From: Planoprotostelium fungivorum
Taxonomy: Eukaryota; Evosea; Variosea; Cavosteliida; Cavosteliaceae
Reading direction: 5' to 3'
NCBI GenBank assembly: GCA_003024175.1
Contig: MDYQ01000083.1
Location: forward strand, 38,585-102,584
Length of the DNA: 64,000 nucleotides
The position numbers and the translations under genes were made by a program. This document shows, in pieces, positions 1-15,217 of the stretch; position 1 is the stretch's first letter, and every line of letters begins with the position of its first letter. The notes beneath the pieces are model-generated. The model searched no databases. It saw only the letters and a program-made list of their open reading frames with translations, and was not told the origin of the DNA.

Positions 1-778
1 GAGGTGGTGACTTCTGTTACGATGAAGAAGAGATGGACGTCATGCTGGAGGACATCCGTGTCTGTAAGTCACTTGGAGTCCACGGAGTCGTTTTGGGATG
101 CCTCAGAGAAGATGGAACCATCGATGAAGAGAAGACAGGAAGGTTGATCAGTGAAGCTCGTCCCATGTCCATCACCTTCCATCGTGCATTCGGTGAGATC
201 GTGTCATCTTGCATCTCGCAGCCGATCTCATCTCCATGTCAGACATGACACCCGATCCTCTCAATGCTTTAGAGGTCTGTGTTCGTCTCAACGTCGATCG
301 CATTCTCACCAGCGGTCACGAGTCATCGTGTTTAGAAGGTGAGAGGAAAGAGTTTCTGTCTCTCACATTTCTTCAGGGTTAGACACTCTGAAGATATTGG
401 TGGAGGTGAGAGACAGACGATGATGATGATGATGATGAAGATGATGGATGATCTGATGGGTTTGAAGAGGGCGAGAGATCGTGTCATCATCGTGCCCGGA
501 GGTGGAATCACAGCGAAGAACGTTGGGAAGATACTGAACGGATGTGGAGCTCGCGAGTTCCATTCCAGTGGAAGGACGAGGTGATGTTGACATCACATGT
601 CAACATGTCCATCACGATGGAGAGACGATGCTGATGGTGATGCAGCATGGAGGGACCCATGCGATACAGAAAGGGAGGAGTTTACATGGGAGGAGTTCTA
701 AGACCTTCAGAATTCGATCGTTCGTACGTGGATGTATCGAAAGTCTCCGAGATGCAGAAGAGATCATCGTTCGTGTGA
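1..778 (+). CDS. cutC: CutC copper homeostasis protein, 5'-truncated by window edge
   Basis: CutC-family TIM-barrel protein, a small cytosolic protein linked to copper handling; its biochemical role in eukaryotes is unsettled. The window opens inside the gene at GGDFCY. Conserved stretches follow in order: GVVLGCLREDGTID, the family hallmark TFHRAF at the first junction, LDTLKILVE, VPGGGI and the C-terminal VYMGGVLRPSEFD. Exons run about 1-191, 221-340, 378-405, 441-581 and 645-778. The introns are GTGAG/CAG type, and one holds a short (GAT)n tract. The last exon is read in the frame giving VYMGG; the longer overlapping frame to 795 does not match the family. The N-terminal 10-20 residues lie outside the window. 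Identity is secure; the exact junctions are by eye. Confidence 0.9.
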
Positions 779-867
779 TGGAGGGTGAAGAATAAAATAC
801 GGCGCTCCTGATTTATTCTTCTTTTCTCCCCCCGGCGGTCACTTGTGATGAGATGTCCATCGACTCT

Positions 868-1752
868 TCACTGAGGCTCGTCAAGCGCTGGCTCCGTCTC
901 TTGCTTCTCATCTGTTCGATCATGAGAGACGTGGACAGAGACACACGCGTGCATCACCTCTTCGTTAGACAGGTGATCGGTCTGGTCTATCGTTCTTGAT
1001 ATCCTCTTGCTTCTCCTCTCTGGATTGTCAGCGTATCGAACGCTTCTGGAGCGAAGGCCGTTGGCCACTGGCTTGTGTGTTCCTCTCTACATCATGTCAA
1101 CATGAGAAGAGAAGAGAGAGTGTACCTGATAGGCTTTGATTAAGACGTCCCAAGTCAGAGATAAGAGGGCGTTTCCCCAGTCACAGATCTTCCAGAATGT
1201 GTTCACTTTGAATTCTTCGATGTTGTCGTCGATGGCCTTCTCGTGTGTCTCTAATGTAGGATCGATGTATGCACCGAAGAGTATCTCTGCACCCTGTGGA
1301 TGATAAGACCGACAGAATGGCGGGGATGGAGAGGATGTATGAATCACCTTGGAGTATGTCAACCAAGCGAGGAAGACGATCTTGATTTCGTAATAAAATG
1401 GGATGGCGAAGACGAGAACGTCTATGTAAAATTCAATGATCGAGAGGAGTCCGACTACGATCCAGTAATGTAACAGTCTCTTCTGTTCTTCTAATTCCTT
1501 GTAAAATTGCATGGGAGGAATGTTCATTCCTGTTGATGATTGTCAATTAAGACGAATACATACAAATCTAAGTTTAGATCACCTGAGGAATTGAATGGGT
1601 CGTAATTAGAAAGCAAGTTGCTCTTCAGACTCTTCCATGTCTGGTAGGCTGGCGCGAGATACAAGATGATGATGCTGAGCCCAAATCAGAGCGCGATCAA
1701 TGCGAATCGTGAATCCCCACCAGATGTTCTTCGATACGAAATAGCCGAGCAT
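868..1752 (-). CDS. REEP/HVA22/Yop1-family ER-shaping membrane protein
   Basis: TB2/DP1/HVA22 (REEP/Yop1) protein, a hairpin membrane protein that curves tubular ER. Joining exons from 1752 downward gives an N-terminal hydrophobic segment IIILYLAPAYQTW (family LYPAYxSYKA), then LHYWIVVGLLSIIEFYID, IPFYYEIKIVFLAWL and GAEILFGAYIDP, which match the family core in order. The tail is charged and ends at 868 after two more short exons. The start chosen is the ATG at 1752, about 15 residues before LAPAY. An in-frame ATG at 1830 would add 26 polar residues. The first exon is only 32 nt. It reads in tandem with the BTB gene upstream at 1988. The family is confident; the subfamily is not assignable. 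Confidence 0.85.
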
Positions 1753-1987
1753 CTTGCCGTGTTGATCGTGATGTGTTGTGTTGTTGTTTCTTTGAAATGG
1801 GCCGAACTGCCCCGCGTTTTCCTTTTCCATGGAACCTCCCTTTTTTCAACTTGAAAGAGTCCCAAAGGTTCTCACGCAAAACGACCACTCCATCTGCGTA
1901 AGATGATGTCCATCGATCGGCGCCACATGCAACGCAGTCTGATCACGTGGAGGACAAACGATGAAAGAGGTGTTCTCGAAAAAGTTT

Positions 1988-2368
1988 TTATTGTTGGAGT
2001 TGAGGCAGGAGGTTCATCAGACCCTTCATATCGAAGGCGACGATATCGTCTGCCAGAAGCTTTCGCTGTTGTGGGTTGAGAGGTGTGATATCTACGTTCC
2101 CGGTCTGGAGGTATGAGAGGATCCAAGAGAAAGCACCCGGTTGTCTATCGACGAACATGCGAGAGTGTTCGTCCACAGGGAAGGTGAGGAGGTTCGAGGG
2201 CTCTTTAAGAACCACACCCCAATGGGTGTCAAAGACAAAGGGCTCTCCGTTGTTGGGGTTCTGAAAGATGATAACCAACTTGGAATGCATGTCCAAGCTC
2301 TCTACGGAAGATCCAGAACGGAAGAAGTTGTTCGAGTCACGAAGGTTGATGGAGATAGGTGTAGGCAT
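1988..2368 (-). CDS. Single-exon BTB/POZ (T1/KCTD-type) domain protein
   Basis: A 126-residue intronless protein that is essentially one BTB domain of the potassium-channel-tetramerisation type. Family features: FDTHWGVVLKEPSNLL near residues 47-62, FVDRQPGAFSWILSYLQTG at 71-89 (T1 consensus F-DRdP--F--IL-Y-rtG) and a C-terminal helix that includes LLADDIVAFDMKGL. Such domains oligomerise and often act as cullin-3 adaptors; no second domain is present to say what this one recruits. ATG at 2368, TAA at 1990-1988. The first 30 residues are not conserved. Downstream on the same strand lies the REEP gene. Confidence 0.75.
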   Translation of the reverse strand: MPTPISINLRDSNNFFRSGSSVESLDMHSKLVIIFQNPNNGEPFVFDTHWGVVLKEPSNLLTFPVDEHSRMFVDRQPGAFSWILSYLQTGNVDITPLNPQQRKLLADDIVAFDMKGLMNLLPQLQQ

Positions 2369-2503
2369 TTCGTAAGCGTGGGCGGTGTGTACTTGATGAT
2401 GATCTGAGGAAGAGGGAAAAAACGTTTTCGAAATCTCTTTGGTTTTCAGTTCGGAGCGGTTTCTAGAAATTGTGCGATCTGCGATATCATCATCACATTC
2501 CGT

Positions 2504-5500
2504 TTATTCATCCTTCCTTGCGGGCTCCTTGGTGGCCTCTTCTTTCTTCTCTTCTGTGACAGAGGTCGTCTTCTCTTTGTCTACCGAAGGTCCAGCGTCG
2601 CTCTCTCCTCCCGAGTTCATCGATCCCTCTCCCTCCGCCTGCGATCCGGGTAATGGTGACGTCTCGCTCGTTTTCGGTTTGGGTTCTTCTTGTTGATACA
2701 CGTAGATCTTCGAATCTGTATCCATCAGTCACCATCACGAATGACGTGATGTAAATCACCATCTGAGCATGCGAGGATGCACTTTGAGCTGGGGTGAAAG
2801 ATGATCTTGCGAATGGCATCCTCTGTAGGACGTGAGAACACAGAAGAGTCATCGATGAACACACTTCCTGAATCTCTCAGTATGGCCACGACCGATTGGG
2901 TCTGCATGTTCCAGACGAAGATCTTTCCATCGGTATTGGGCGATAGAACGTACCTGTTCACAGTCACTCCTCCATCATCATCATCATCATGATGTTGTCT
3001 ATCACCTTCCGTTGCTGGCACATCTCATAAACCACGAGTTAGAGAGGTACTCCTTGTGCTGGAACGTCTTCACCAGCTCGAAGCCCACTTTTCCCCTCCC
3101 GTTCGTGGGGAAGATGAGCTTGCGAAGGTGAACCGCGTTTGGCACGGAAGGCTCGTCCTTGTCATTCACCAGCTCGACACCTGCTCGTGTCATCATCATC
3201 ATCTCACGATCATCATATCATCTCACGATCATCATATCATCATCACGGTCACATCCTCAACATCACACATTGATACACGATCACTCACCTTTTGTTAGCA
3301 AGAACATCTCGTTAGGCTGAGACGGTATCTCCATGGGAAAGACAAAGGTGCACACGTCGCAGATGTAACTGTACAGAGTGGGGAACGACTGCACGACTTG
3401 CTCCGTCTCGAAGTCAAAGAGCTTCATGCTGTCATCGCACGAGGCCAAGAAGAATTTGCTGCCGGTGCCAGGCACCACCGAGATCGAATGGACGGTGCTC
3501 GTGCCTTGCTCTGCGATCCTCACATGACCTCTGCTCTGTCTCAAGTTTGCTCCCACGTCCCACTGTACAATGTGAGATCACGACTTCTGACGTTCGATCG
3601 AAAGTTTCACCTTCAAGATGCTGCTCTGATGACCACCGGATAACAAGAAGGTGCTCCCGTTGAATTGGACCTCTTCAATGACGTTGATGTCTGATGGATG
3701 CCCTTCCAATCGATGTACGATCTGATGGAGGTGAGAGAGTGTGTGAGTCTGACACTTTACCTTTCCTGTTTCGATGTCGTAGACTTTGATCTGGCCGGCG
3801 ATGGACTCGTAGTCTTCCATCTCGCCGTTCCACCTCTTCTTGTCTTTTCTCTTTCCTCCAACGAGGGCCACACCATTGTCTCTCGAGAAGTGGACAAAGT
3901 GATATTCCTCGGCTTCCTACCCCACGTGAGAAATTTCCACGAAATTTCCACGAAAACTCACGGAAGGTTCTACGTACTCCTTCACGAGCGTCCATGTGTC
4001 CGTCCCTCTCTGCAGCTTCCACACTCGAAGCGTACCGAGGTCACTCACTGTCCCCAGCAGATTTCCATCTCTCGATAGATTCATAGACATGATGTGGCCT
4101 GGATGATTCATAGATGGTCCCGGTAGTACGGGGTATGTCTTATTGATGTATACGATGCCGCGGTATTCTGTCGGTGGGTCAGAATTGGGACGTGAGGGCG
4201 GAATGAGTCACCCGGGAGGGTCGTCGCGTTGGCTTGAATGAGCTCGGCCAGGTGGTCGGGCTCGAACAGCTTGATGCTATTATTAGGCTTTCTCAGCGAG
4301 GGTGGTCTCAAATTCGGACCCTTCTGGACGGCAGCGTTGTCCGTTCGGGTCGTTTCATCCGATTGAAACGGAGCCGGGGGAGGCACGACCAATGGCTTCA
4401 CTACATCTGCCCCCGACAGCGACAGCGACGTGGAACGTTCTCTCGTCTTCGATTCTATCTTCTCCCTCTCATCATCATCTGTGTCTCCCTCATCACTGTC
4501 CGAAACGTGGTTACCCGGTGCCTGAATCCATTCAATTCCAATGTCCTTCACCTCTTCACCATCACCTTCCAATGTCCTCTGCCTGCTCTCAGGAAATAAT
4601 TGGCCAAGTTTGTCGTGACGACAGCTCTCCACATCTTGTCCTTCAGATTCAGATCGTGACCGTATTGTTCTTCCATCCAAGTGAGGATCTCGGCTGTCGT
4701 GGCACTTCCACCCATCTAAGAGGGTGAGAGGGGTTATTTAGACGTGGTCACCTCTTGGACGGCTTCGGTTGCCATGTCCATGAGGGAGCCGATGTCGGGT
4801 CTGTCTTCTGATTTCTTCCTCTTGCTTCTCCTCGAAGAATTAGAGAGCTTATCGTCCTGAAAACTTTAAAATGGATTTCTCCGTGTTTTAATATTTCCAC
4901 CTCTTCCTCGGCTTCGAATCGCCTGATGTTCCTCCTGACGGGTTTTCTCTGAGATTTCTCCTCGTCGTTGTATTCTTCATCCAACGGTTTCAGCTTCTTC
5001 ACTTTCGGTGTGGGCTTTGGTTTCGGTGTCGAAATGGGTCTGAAGATAGGTCAATCTACAACCCGCCAGAAGATATTCACGTTTTGACCCAATCTTTCTG
5101 TGCACAGTCGTTACAGATCCAAGAGGCTGAGGGAGGATCGTGAACTGGTGGATCGAGACACTTCCAGTGGCAGGCGAGCTCGCAAGACATGCAGACGGCC
5201 ATGCCTTCTCTCGTCGTACCTTTGCACACGTTGCACACTCTCACGCTAGTGTCCTGAGCGTCCGTCGGTCACGATGATGACGATGGTGTGATGATCGCAT
5301 GATGATCGCGATGATGATCTCACTTCGACGAGGGCGGGTCCATCTGTCTCTATGATACCATCGTTATCGTTCTCCATCAGAATCCAATCGGCTCTCTTCA
5401 CTCCCTTATCCATGACCACCTATCCATCCGTTCATCATCTCGTCATCATCCGCAACACTCACCTCCTTCACGAACGTGTTCTTATACGCCCTGGCACTCA

Positions 5501-6402
5501 ATATCCCCACGATACTGTATCTCAACTTTTTTCTGATGGACATGAGTGACATTATCACATCAGCACCCACCGATCTCCAAAGTAAGTCACATATTCGGGT
5601 CTGTGGTTGGCAATCCATTCAGTGATCTCGACTGCGGTGGCTCGGCTGTTTAATATTCTGAGCGCTTTCTTCACGACTTGTGGGCCGAAGATGGCGTTCG
5701 AACCTGTTTGATGTGAGGAGGAGATGAGATGATGGGATGTCACCTGGTCGCTGGCTGTTGTAATGTGGCATGATGTAATTGTTGTTGTTGATGGAGACGA
5801 TAGTGCCTTCTACGTGGTTCACTTTCCTCTTCTTTAGAGCCGAATCCTGCTTCGTGTGAGTGATGAGATGAAATGTGTTCGACTGACGTCCAACTTTTCT
5901 TCTCCCATGGGTGATGCTGCGATGACGTTGTTGTAAGTCTCGTTCTTCTCTTCACTCGGTTCTTCTGCCGAACTCTCAAAGGCTGGGTCGCCATCCTCGT
6001 CGGGCATCTTGTTCTCATTTGCTTCGGGTGCGGCTTCTCTCTTCATCTTCTCAATTTCTTCCGGGCTCTTCTCCTTAAATGAGATTAGAGGGGAGGACGA
6101 AGGTCGCATTTTACCTTTTCTTTATCTTCTGTTGTGAGATTCTTCTTTCCTATCCTCTGGAGGAGTCGGTCTCGTAGAGTCTGTTTACTATCTTTCTCTT
6201 GAGTATCTTGATCTCGCTTATCGACATGTTCTTGCGTTAGTTCTTTGGGTGGGCCCTGATATAAAAGATTCAGAATGTTTCTACTCTTTTTGAAGCAGTA
6301 TCGGATCGATCGAGTTCATATCATCAACGCATGCGATGTGGTGTCAAGTTGACTCTTTTGATATACCTGCTGCCCGTCGGAGCTCTCGTGGAAAGCTTCC
6401 AT
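2504..6402 (-). CDS. Nuclear protein with winged-helix-like segments, PHD finger and WD40 propeller
   Basis: A long multi-exon gene, which I read as one protein because frame and phase agree at every junction. It starts MEAFHESSDGQQ (ATG 6402). An acidic and Lys-rich region follows, then an SV40-like nuclear signal KKRKV (about 5850). A winged-helix-like segment comes next (ATAVEITEWIANHRPEY ... LRYSIVGILSARAY). Then a C4HC3 PHD finger (CNVC, CMSC, HWKC, CNDC; about 5110-5240). A basic linker leads to a second winged-helix-like segment (ATTAEILTWMEEQYG ... NYFLRAGRGHW). From about 4110 to 2700 there are WD-type repeats (GTLRVWKL, GQIKVYDIE, DSMKLFDFE, GKIFVWNM), and the tail is Glu/Lys/Ser-rich. 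The architecture suggests a chromatin reader; the function is not recognised. Two adjacent genes (WH-PHD and WD40) are the alternative, but no convincing stop or start separates them. Confidence 0.7.
3185..3262. repeat. Intronic simple repeat, ATCTCACGATCATCAT type
   Basis: Two to three near-copies of an ATCTCACGATCATCATATC unit inside an intron of the PHD/WD40 gene. Similar GATC/CATC-rich, partly self-complementary tracts occur in many introns of this window. Confidence 0.7.
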
Positions 6403-6777
6403 CTTCTCTCTCTGTCCCTTTCTTTAAGCTTTGAATAAGAGCTTGATGTGAGGTTCTCTTCTGCTACGAGAACCCTGTAACGGAGAGAATAAGCTCAGAT
6501 ATAAGTCTTAGCCTCTTTAGAAACCTTCTGGAGGTTGAACTGCCCTCTATACGTTTTGCCGCGTCCTGCGCTTTAGCTTCGAAAAGCTTTGACCAACAGG
6601 GTAAGCAAGCCGAGGGACGAATGGAATAGTTGGTCCAATATCTGTACCGACTGATCACGACTAGATGGAGGACTTTGTGGCTTCCTCCAGCGCACCTTCA
6701 AATTGACACCCGTCAGGATGACTGGGCGTTGTAGAGGCATTTGTTTATCAAAGCTCGATTTTATGTGATCACATCAC

Positions 6778-10341
<3,564 letters not shown>

Positions 10342-10768
10342 GATGATAAACGAATGGTCTTCAGTGATGAATGATGTCTCATCAGCAACAGCCTGACTTG
10401 AAACTTGGGCAGTTGCCTTCTATTCGCCAGCACAAAACAATGTGGCCATCGTGCGTGTATCACCCGAGGTAGTGCGGCTGCTCTTATCCAATCCCCATGG
10501 ATCGATCGGTGAGAGAGAAGGCCTTGGTAGGTACGACCTCGGCGGGATAAGTAGAAACCGTACTCCCACTGACGCAGTAGTAGGCAGAAAAATGCAAATG
10601 ATGCCGTTTAGGCAGACGTGAAATTGATCAGATGGACTATCTAAATGATGAACCTTTTTCATTCAATATCTTCCAATGAAATGCACTTAACTCGAAGAAT
10701 AAATTCATTCTACAACGAGATATGTGGGATTATCATTTTTATTGTGCAGATCACATCAGGAGGACATC
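10342..10768. other. Intergenic, AlaRS to SLU7
   Basis: No convincing gene. A CAG at 10749 with a preceding T-rich tract, just before the SLU7 ATG, may be the acceptor of an intron in the SLU7 5' UTR. An 80-codon open frame on the minus strand (10420-10662) looks like chance. Confidence 0.5.
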
Positions 10769-12325
10769 ATGAACATGCTTTCAGCGTCCGCGCTGGACAA
10801 TAAACGTGCGGATTCGAAACGTCAGAAGGAATTAGACGAGGCCAGGAAGAATGGTACCGCCGCACCTGAGGTCGATGACGAAGGAAAGGCGATCAACCCT
10901 CACATCCCCAAATATATCGCTCAAGCTCCTTGGTATCTGAACAAGGAGGGCCCGGGTCTCAAACATCAGAAGTCCAACAATGCAAAATCGGAGGCATCAG
11001 CCAACGAATGGTATCTGAGAGGAGCCAAGGCAGGACCAGCAGCGACAAAATATAGAAAGGGCGCCTGTGAGAATTGCGGGGCTATGACACACACGAAGAA
11101 GGAATGTTGTGAGAGACCGAGGAAACTCGGTGCGAAATGGTCGGGAAGAGACATTGCACAAGATGAGATCGTCAAGGACATCAAGCTGGACTGGTCCGGT
11201 AAGAGGGACAGATGGAACGGATACAACGCAGACGATTACTCCTCCGTTGTACAGAGTGAGTGAAATCCCATCCATCTCAAATCAACCCCACCATCTAACA
11301 TGGACAGAGTATGAAAAATTCGAAGCCGAGAGAAGAAGAGTCAGAAAAGAAGAAGCTCAACAGAAGGCAGAGACGAAGCAAGAGAGGGACTCCGATTCCG
11401 ACGTCAGCTCCTCCGATGAAGAAGAAGAAGACGAAGAGAAGAGCGAGTTCATCGATGCCGAGGAACAACCCGTCGGTGCCACCCTCGCATCACAAGGAAC
11501 AGCCGTTAAGACAAAGACGACCGTCCGTAACCTCAGACTCCGAGAGGACCGAGCCAAATATCTCATCAACCTCAATCAGGACTCGGCTCATTACGATCCG
11601 AAGAGTCGCAGCATGAGAGAGAACCCTAACGACGGCACGAACGGAGAAGAGATCGTCTACGCTGGAGACAACTTTGTTCGAGCGTCCGGACAGACCGATG
11701 AGTTTCTGCAGCAGCAGCAGTTCTCCATGCAGAACGGAGATGACCTACACATGCAGGCAGGACCATCACAAGCCGAACTCGCCTTTAAAGAGCACCAGAG
11801 GAAGTTGAAAGAAGAAAGAGAGAAGAATCAGAAAGACATCACCGCCATGTACGGAAAGACAAAGACATCAGACATCGCCCAGCAGCCCCTCCAGCAGAGC
11901 GAAGACTACGTCGAGTACTCTGCTGACGGCGCCATCATGCAAGGAAACAAGAAGATCATACCACAGAGCCGATACGAAGAAGATGTGATTCCAGGAAACC
12001 ACAAGGCCGTGTGGGGGTCTTGGTGGTGTGAGGGCAAATGGGGCTTCTCTTGCTGCCGCCAGATGAACAAGAACGCATACTGCACGGGCCGGGCGGGTGT
12101 GGAGGCACACATCCACGCCAGCAAGATGACGACACCGACGGCGTTCATTCAGACGAATCGAGAGGAGAGCTTGAAGAAGGAAGAGAGGGTGAGATGATGG
12201 AGAGATGGAGGGGTGCTGATGGAGGATGACAGGAGAAGAGGAAACAAGAAGAAGAAGAGGAAGAGATGAAAGTGAAGAAGCAGAGATGGGACGACCCGAT
12301 GTTGAACAAAGGATCGGTGGTATAA
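10769..12325 (+). CDS. SLU7: Pre-mRNA splicing factor SLU7
   Basis: Second-step splicing factor that helps select the 3' splice site in the spliceosome C complex. Conserved motifs in order: EVDDEGKAINPHIPKYI, APWYL, the CCHC zinc knuckle CENCGAMTHTKKEC at about 11068-11108, GAKWSGRDIAQDE, DWSGKRDRWNGY, then an acidic patch. The diagnostic C-terminal WGSWWCEGKWGFSCC comes near 12010. The last short exon ends DDPMLNKGSVV at 12325. ATG at 10769 follows a likely 5' UTR acceptor. Introns are about 11260-11309 and 12194-12236. The stop lies only 16 bp from the stop of the convergent ERV1 gene. Length (about 470 aa) fits the family. Confidence 0.95.
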
Positions 12326-12341
12326 AAAGAGGAAGGCTTTT

Positions 12342-13041
12342 TTATTTCTTCATCGTCTTAATTTGTGCATGCGTGTAGTTGGTCTCTGGTGCTCTCCATC
12401 TCTCGTCGATCAATTGACAATTGAAGTCGGGCTTGCCCAATTGGCGGTTGACCTGCGTTGTGATGATTAGAGTCTCGAATGCATTCGAAATGAGATGGAG
12501 GGTGATGTCTTACCTCGTTGTGAGCCCAACACATCCAGTTGGAAAAAGACTTGCGGTTGTCTAGGGTGGGAGGTTTTCTCTTCATGATCTGTTGAAAGTC
12601 TTCTGCACATACGTTGCACGGATAGACCTGTGTATCGTCACCGTGATGATGATGTGATCTCGTTACCTTTGAGAACGCTTCTAAAAACTGTGACATCTCT
12701 TGCTTCTTTGTGGGTGTCGGCTGATCTGGGTAATACGCTGACATCGTGTGAAGCAGTGTCCAACCGCTGTTTCCGAGGTCTATGGTGTCTGGTGGTGGTC
12801 TCATCTCCCAGAAACCATCATCAGATGGTGTCGCAGGTGCAGTATCTGATAGACATTGTCATCTTCTTGAAGAGAGTGAGAATTTACCTTTCTTCGGTGT
12901 CGCTGCGACTGCTGAGGTAGTGGCGGCCGCTTTTCTCATCTGGCGCATAGAAGCGAGAGCGGACATCGCATCGCAAGGTCCACAGTCTTCCTCTTGCTTC
13001 TGTATTTCCTCCAAACTCATGTGACCCTGTCCCTTCGGCAT
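12342..13041 (-). CDS. ERV1: ERV1/ALR FAD-linked sulfhydryl oxidase
   Basis: Flavin-dependent thiol oxidase; in mitochondria it re-oxidises Mia40 in the intermembrane space. Features: N-terminal shuttle cysteine pair CGPC (about residue 20), the core GNSGWTLLHTMSAYYPD that packs the FAD, the active-site pair in YPCNVC, SFSNWMCWAHNEVNRQLGK, which contains the conserved HNEVN FAD motif, and the structural Cys in DFNCQ. It ends QIKTMKK. Start ATG 13041 gives MPKGQGHMSLEE. Three introns. There is no presequence, as expected for an IMS protein imported by disulfide trapping. The 3' end abuts SLU7. Confidence 0.93.
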
Positions 13042-13116
13042 GGCGATTCGATCGAAAATGTGATCACGATCACACGCGAAAATGCACAGAGAAATTTGAT
13101 TTTTTTCTCGTCTCTT

Positions 13117-15157
13117 TTATGCCTTCTGGTAGTATGGAACTCGGTACAGTAGAACCTTTCCGGCTCTGTTTCCAACGGCCATGTAGCCACTGTTTGCACT
13201 AAAGTCCACACAATGGACCTTCCCCACTGTTCTGTCTTTGTTCGGCCAATTCGAGTACGCAGTCAGGGAGGACGTGTGGTAGACTCTCATCAGACCATCA
13301 TCGAGTTGACTGAACGTCGTCAAGAGCTGTTTTGTTTGTGTCAGACCTCTCCACGCTCTTCTCTCGTCTCTCACTTGATCATCGTGTGAGAATTTGAGTC
13401 CAGTGATGCCCTGCACGATGTGATCTAAAACCTTGATGGGTTCGCCTAAAGAAGTTCCAGCCGGTGTGTTGCGATAGACATTGACCAAACCGTTGTCCGT
13501 TCTAAAGAGGTGAGATGGGTTATGATGATGATGTCTCTTCACCCCGATACGACAAAGTTTCCAGTGTTGGAGACACAGAGTGTCTTTGTGATCATCTGTG
13601 AATCGTTGCTTCTGTCCGTGCACTTCATCATCCGAGTGTTCCAGCGGTAGATGGTACCCGTGTCTGTTATTCGAACGTGAGAGAGTGAAGAAAAGAAGAA
13701 ATTTGAACAAAATGAGGAGGATAAGAATGTTTTATTATTCTCGAGAAAAAAGATTTGAAAGAATGTGAAAAGAGGAGACGTTATGAATGAATGAAATAGA
13801 GATGAAATGCACTCACTGGATGCACATAACAACTGAGAACTGTCTTTTGAAAAGTTGCATCGAGTGTTGAACCTCTCGTTGATCGTCACATCTCTGATCC
13901 ATCGCTTCGTCTTTGCAGATAAGATAGAGATGCTGCTGTTCTTTTTGCTCTGAAGTGCAATGTATTCTCCATCGGGAGATAAAGTGATGTAATCGATGTC
14001 TTTCATGGCCTTCTCATCGCATCAGAACACGATCCATCATCGTGATGATCTCTCGTGATGAGCGTCTCACCTTTTGTACTTTGCTGTCTTTGTGTTCGGA
14101 TATCTTTCCGCTAGGAATATCGTAGCTGTAGAAGGTAGATGTTTTTCCACAGAAATAGACCTGAAGAACGCGTCACCCTCTATATCATCTACAATGCTCT
14201 CACCTGCGTGTAATCCGCTGAAAATTGAGCACAGAAGACATCACTGGGTGACATGGCCTGATGGACGAGGGGGTTCTTGCTTCCATCGACCTCCATCAGC
14301 GTCAACATCACGAACATCATGGAGATGATGAGTGTCTCACCTGGAACAAACGAATGAAACGGTCCCTGTTGGACACCATCAAGAGTGGACTGACGTTGTG
14401 GAATTGTAGATGGTGAACTCCGCGCTCAGATGTGTGCCCTTTGTTGACGATAGGTAGTCTTTCGATGTTGAGGATACCTTCGGTACCATCAGATGTCGAT
14501 GGAATCATTTCGATGATGATTGAAGATGGAACATATGAAACTCACCGGGTTGTATACTCGCTCCAGAGTGTCCAAACACGGCGGTCGTCTTCAACATGTC
14601 GTCATCTTCTGCATCCTGATCACGGTGAATCATATGACATCAACCCGCAGGGGCTCACCTCTTTGATCTCGGCCCATTTCTTGCTGCCGAGTCCAACGCT
14701 AGTGGCAAATTTTTGACGTCTGCGTGCTTCGATCTCTTCATTTTCTTCATCCAAAAACTGATCGTCAACCCAGACGCTCTCCTGCTCGACAGCTATCTTA
14801 TCAGTCTCACTCCATCCGATCAATCTCACCTTTGGGTGCAGAGGATGTCCCATCACCATCCTGATTTGAATGAGTGATCGAACGTACGGGATGATTCACC
14901 TTCTTTTTCAGAAAGGAAACTTCACCAGCATGGCCGAATAGAGAGTTTTCTAATCTCTCGATTTCGACCATCGTCTCTTTTTGTTTCTTCTTGTTCTTTT
15001 CGATCAACTTGGACATCGGTCTCTTCTTAGAAGGGACCTCCACTTTATCGACATCAGCATCTCCACCGGGTACCTAATGTCTTTAATAGGTGCCATACGA
15101 TGCATGAATCATCCTCACCTCAGTAGAGGACGTCTTATCGATGAAAAAGAGGCTCAT
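13117..15157 (-). CDS. UTP18: U3 snoRNP-associated protein UTP18 (WD40, SSU processome)
   Basis: WD40 component of the UTP-B module that assembles on U3 snoRNA and the 5' external spacer of pre-rRNA in the nucleolus. N-terminal family block ERLENSLFGHAGEVSFLKK, then FLDEENEEIEARRRQKF. WD repeats follow: GVHHLQFHNVSPLLMVSNRD, VFCAQFSADYTQVYF, DYITLSPDGEYIALQ, DTGTIYRWN and DNGLVNVYR. The family-typical C terminus is HCVDFSANSGYMAVGN then GKVLLYRVPYY. ATG at 15157 (MSLFFIDKTSS) lies in a short first exon, 60 bp from the divergent DPCD start. Many short introns. Confidence 0.92.
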
Positions 15158-15217
15158 GTTGCTTTCCTGACTTCTTCACAGAAAAAAGAAAATCCCAAAT
15201 GTTTTGGGTGGTCTACA

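Noticed and set aside
2725-2864. Stop-rich gap in the last WD40 exon that could mean a pseudogene
   Set aside because: A GT/AG intron (about 2703-2747) restores the frame into SKIYVYQQEEPK.
10420-10662. 80-codon minus-strand frame between AlaRS and SLU7
   Set aside because: No motif, no similarity to any family I know, and it overlaps a probable 5' UTR.
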